Under the pieces are notes generated by a model. That model was given only the letters and a program-made list of their open reading frames with translations. It made no database searches and was not told the origin of the DNA. Source: a virus. Taken from it: 64,000 nucleotides of DNA. How positions within the stretch are numbered: the stretch's first letter is position 1; every line of letters starts with the position of its first letter. Positions 61,383 through 64,000 of this stretch are shown here, in pieces. The position numbers were made by a program, and so were the translations under genes. The stretch spans positions 90,862 through 154,861 of IMG/VR virus record IMGVR_UViG_3300026097_000009; one strand, written 5' to 3'.

Positions 61383-61976
61383 TTATCTTTTTATTGCACC
61401 TTGACCACTCATTAGGCCAACATTCATGTCCAGTGCATTTTTAGCAGTACCGTCTTTTTTCTTAGGTTGATTTACTTTTGCCTGCTTAGGAGCTTTCGTA
61501 CCACTTTTACCAGGAGAACCTGTGTATGATTTTCCTACACTGTGAGCCGCTACTGGTGTGCCCGAGGCAACATTTGCAGAACTGGTAGCACCTGCTGTGG
61601 CGGCTTCTTCTAGGCCTTCTTTCATCTTTTCGCCAATGTTAACACCTTTTGCATATGCGGCGTAATACGGCCCGTATGCTTCACCAGCACCGCGATCAAC
61701 GTATCCACGCTTGCCGTGTTCTAGGCCTTTTTGGAAGTAGCTTATTTCTTTCGGCTCTAGATCAAAACCGTGTTTCTTGGCGAATGCTATGATTTTGTCA
61801 TTTTCTGCTTGCTGTTTAGCGGCTTTTTCAGCATCGGCTTTGGCTTTAGCTTCGGCGTCTGCCTTGGCTTGGACTTCATCGTCAGCATGCACTTTGCCCA
61901 AAACGTCTCGCATTTTTGGATTCATTGGCCCTAGTTCTGCTGGATCTGCTTCTACAATAATGTCTCTAATCTTCAT
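61383..61976 (-). CDS. Unknown protein with capsid-targeting-like N-terminus
   Basis: 197 residues. MKIRDIIVE/ADPAEL resembles T4 internal-protein starts (MKTYQEFIAE/A) that are cut by the prohead protease after Glu; E9/A10 fits. A second L122-E-E124/A125 site lies between the middle and the Ala/Gly/Ser-rich end. A helical ADAEAKAKADAEKAAK part (about 40-55), a compact IIAFAKKHGFDLEPKEISYFQKGLEHGKRGYVDRGAGEAYGPYYAAYAKG part (62-111), then a low-complexity basic tail (KAPKQAKVNQPKKKDG). Likely packaged in the head, by analogy only. Confidence 0.5.
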   Translation of the reverse strand: MKIRDIIVEADPAELGPMNPKMRDVLGKVHADDEVQAKADAEAKAKADAEKAAKQQAENDKIIAFAKKHGFDLEPKEISYFQKGLEHGKRGYVDRGAGEAYGPYYAAYAKGVNIGEKMKEGLEEAATAGATSSANVASGTPVAAHSVGKSYTGSPGKSGTKAPKQAKVNQPKKKDGTAKNALDMNVGLMSGQGAIKR

Positions 61977-61980
61977 AGCA

Positions 61981-63030
61981 CTATTTACCCTTTTTACGGC
62001 CCGATTTCATATTTGCACACCAATGATACATTTTGGCCTTTTCACCACTGGCGTTTTTAGCTCGCTTTCTTAAATCTGTAACTGATCCATTACAACTTGC
62101 CCCGGCTCGCTTTACACGCCCCGGTCTGCTTTTGCCTTTTACCTTACCATCCGCAAAGTTTTCTTCTAGATCTGCAATTTCGTCTGGAACATCGTATATC
62201 CAAGCCTTGGCTTTTCCAAGTTCACGCATCATACCAGTTAATCTTGTATTACCAGAAATAAGTTCTAGTTGCCCGTCACTGTATCTAGCAATAATAGGCA
62301 GTTCAATTTGTCCTAAAGATAGAGCTTTTGTAAATCTGTCTCTCTTAGCCTTAACTAAACCGTCCCAATGATCATCTCTATATTCTTCACCTGCTTCGGT
62401 GTTTTCTATGTCGTTTGCCATACGGTTGTCAACATCCACTACTTTGCCAGTTTTAGCAAGTTTGATCCACTCTTCTTTACCAATTTTTCTATACTGCTCA
62501 TAGCGGTTTGCTTCTTCCCATTCAAAATCGAAATTTGGCATTGTATAGTTTACTTTACCATCAGCGAAGTTTTCGTCCAGTCTGTTTCCTTTACGATCCA
62601 CAACAGGAATCCCAAGTTCTTTTGCCAGAGGAATATAGTCTTTTGCCGCCACATTATATTGAGACTGAACAACTATCTTTTTGACATAACTTAACGGAAT
62701 GTCTTTAAACACACGCTCTTCACTTTCTAACCTGCGTCCGTAGGCCTCGTCATCACTATACCCGCCATAATCAAACGGCGTTATTTTATGTGTGTTTGCG
62801 AGTTTGCTTTGATCAATAACAAACTGTGCATCACCCATACCGTGAAAATCAAATCTAGGATCTCTTGTGAGACTGATAAAAGGTTTTGCGTCTTTGCTTA
62901 CTTCGTGATCGTTTCTGGTGTCCAGGAATGCTTTTATTTTACCACTTTTTAATATTTCCACAGGATGCATAGTATTATGATACAGGTCTGCTGATTTTCT
63001 TTCAGCCAAAATAAATTCAAAAAATCTCAC
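61981..63030 (-). CDS. Possible ADP-ribosyltransferase-like plus ParB-like fusion protein
   Basis: 349 residues. Starts MRFFEFILAE like a capsid-targeting sequence. Residues ~14-125: YHNT (H18), ISLTRD (S53) and ESEERVFKD (E102/E104), in the order of an ART-type H-S-ExE set. Residues ~243-283: LPIIARYSDGQLELISGNTRLTGMMRELG, a ParB/Srx-like motif (G260-N-T-R263). Residues 298-349: basic two-Cys module (GASCNGSVTDLR, MYHWCANMKSGR). The linker ENFADGKV appears twice, at 153 and 290, dividing the parts. T4 injects Alt ADP-ribosyltransferase from the head, so this may be a similar effector; activity not proven. Confidence 0.5.
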   Translation of the reverse strand: MRFFEFILAERKSADLYHNTMHPVEILKSGKIKAFLDTRNDHEVSKDAKPFISLTRDPRFDFHGMGDAQFVIDQSKLANTHKITPFDYGGYSDDEAYGRRLESEERVFKDIPLSYVKKIVVQSQYNVAAKDYIPLAKELGIPVVDRKGNRLDENFADGKVNYTMPNFDFEWEEANRYEQYRKIGKEEWIKLAKTGKVVDVDNRMANDIENTEAGEEYRDDHWDGLVKAKRDRFTKALSLGQIELPIIARYSDGQLELISGNTRLTGMMRELGKAKAWIYDVPDEIADLEENFADGKVKGKSRPGRVKRAGASCNGSVTDLRKRAKNASGEKAKMYHWCANMKSGRKKGK

Positions 63031-64000
63031 GCTTCGCCGTCTCCTCTCAATCCCATAGCCCCTGCAACTTTTTCAAAACGATCCTGTCTGCTGTCCAGAC
63101 CGTGCATACCAGGATTGATCTTTTTAGTGACCGCTCTAACGTCTGTAAAATCACTGACTTTAGATTGCACTCGTTTTTTCCAATATGCAACAGCAATATC
63201 AGCGGCAATGTCTGGATCAGCTGCCTTTTGTGCGGCACTCCACGAACTTGTTAAATCAATGCCTAGTTCTTTTTCCATCCACTCGTAGTTCCAGCGTCCT
63301 GTAAGTTGAATGTATCCGCGACCTTTAAAACGAACTGCATCGTTTTCGCTTTTGTTCCCCAGTATCTTTGCAATCTTGCCCGAACCATATTTTTTAGCGG
63401 CTCTTTCATGTGAAATATCTTCAATCATGTCTGAAAAGTTTTCTGACTCGTGTGCCATCTGTGACATAAATGATGCAAGTTCAATGCCTTTGATTCCTTG
63501 ATCTTGAGCATGTTTAGCCAGTATGATTTCATTTTTGTTGCTGGTAAAAGGCTTGTATTCAGTTTTTGCTTGTGTGTCTTGTTTTGTGGGAAGTTCTATT
63601 TTGCTAAGATCTTTTTTATCCTGTGCAGGTGCTTGTGCCACTTTAGCGGTGTCTGTATCTTTGGCATCCTTGTAGTCCTGTGCGGCATTGTATGCACCGG
63701 CACCACCGGCGGCAACAGCACCAACCAAACCCAGTTTAGCAAGTGTGCTGCCTACGCCTTCTTCAATACTTTCTGTGGTCTGAATGAACTGAACTACTTT
63801 TTTGAGGAATCGTTTCAGTGTAGGATCGCCAGGCTTGAAACTATCAAGATAGCGTTTTAGATCGCTTCCTTTTTTGCCAGCCAGTTTATTTTTTAATTCT
63901 TCCGCATTGCGAGCATTTCGCAAAATCTCTAAGGCACGCTGTTTGTCATTCCGAGCATCACGCATTAACTGCTCAGCCGAATTCATAGCAAATGCTTCTA
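63027..64000 (-). CDS. GH19-type lysozyme/chitinase domain protein, 5' end probably off the window
   Basis: At least 319 residues. Residues ~145-300 are a GH19-like muralytic domain: FMSQMAHESENFSDMIED (E180 as catalytic Glu), RFKGRGYIQLTGRWNYEWM, AADIAVAYWKKRV. Before it are a helical N-terminal region, an I74-E-E76/G77 site with the prohead-protease pattern, and a hydrophobic KLGLVGAVAAGGAGAY stretch (83-100). It overlaps the preceding frame by four bases. The frame stays open from ATG 63986 to the window end, so the true start may lie further upstream. May act on peptidoglycan at entry, inferred. Confidence 0.72.
   Translation of the reverse strand, partial: EAFAMNSAEQLMRDARNDKQRALEILRNARNAEELKNKLAGKKGSDLKRYLDSFKPGDPTLKRFLKKVVQFIQTTESIEEGVGSTLAKLGLVGAVAAGGAGAYNAAQDYKDAKDTDTAKVAQAPAQDKKDLSKIELPTKQDTQAKTEYKPFTSNKNEIILAKHAQDQGIKGIELASFMSQMAHESENFSDMIEDISHERAAKKYGSGKIAKILGNKSENDAVRFKGRGYIQLTGRWNYEWMEKELGIDLTSSWSAAQKAADPDIAADIAVAYWKKRVQSKVSDFTDVRAVTKKINPGMHGLDSRQDRFEKVAGAMGLRGDGEA

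Noticed and set aside
61380-61387. GATAAATA before the 39-residue gene
   Set aside because: It overlaps the ATG itself and the stop of the gene before; start site would lie inside the gene.
1-64000. CRISPR arrays, tRNA genes, insertion sequences, integrase or att sites
   Set aside because: Looked for; no direct-repeat array, tRNA-like fold or transposase/integrase motif was recognised.

Overview
The window is part of the genome of a low-GC, T4-like contractile-tailed phage. It holds homologues of T4 gp47, gp55, gp53, gp25, gp6 and gp43 plus further baseplate, hub and fibre genes. The protein set (gp55 with a large insertion, a single giant protein after gp6, fibres sharing an N-terminal module, a queuosine-type pathway, small conserved phage proteins of unknown function) resembles marine myophages such as those of cyanobacteria and SAR11. 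The host cannot be read from the sequence. I saw no tRNA, rRNA, CRISPR array, insertion sequence, integrase or attachment site, and no gene-free stretch longer than about 130 bases.

Layout. (1) 1-1384, minus strand: the end of gp47 (recombination nuclease subunit) and the late sigma factor gp55. (2) 1462-33903, plus strand: a baseplate and fibre block, comprising tail-tube cap, gp53, a hub-like protein, a spike/gp5-like protein without a visible lysozyme, gp25, gp6, a 4650-residue giant protein, a small protein, four related fibre proteins and one more presumed virion protein. (3) 33962-39785, plus strand: an accessory cassette with a small conserved protein, four glycosyltransferase-like proteins with DXD-type motifs, an unknown protein and a radical SAM enzyme. 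A sigma70-like promoter and a late-promoter-like motif lie in front of it, and a hairpin terminator closes it. (4) 39817-58777, minus strand: a very compact run, mostly with 1-10 base overlaps. It carries small unknown proteins, two SGNH-like proteins, a FEN-type 5'-3' exonuclease, and a 7-deazaguanine set (QueE, FolE, QueD-like, DpdA-like). The same run has an MBD4-like DNA glycosylase, a 2OG-Fe(II) oxygenase, a GT-B glycosyltransferase, a MutH/Sau3AI-like nuclease candidate, a phosphoribosyltransferase, a HIT protein, a cupin, a clamp-like protein and the family B DNA polymerase. (5) 58859-64000, minus strand: proteins with short N-termini like T4 capsid-targeting sequences and many sites matching the T4 prohead-protease consensus. 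They include a possible ADP-ribosyltransferase/ParB-like fusion and a GH19 muramidase/chitinase.

How it fits together. gp55 would direct late transcription from ATAAATA-type promoters, several of which can be seen. The minus-strand run would supply DNA replication and a pathway from GTP (FolE, QueD, QueE) to a 7-deazaguanine base that DpdA would exchange into phage DNA. No QueC was found here, so the final base is open. The nuclease, glycosylase, oxygenase and glycosyltransferase in the same run make a wider DNA-modification and self/non-self discrimination system a reasonable but untested idea. The last block may encode proteins packaged in the head and injected into the host.
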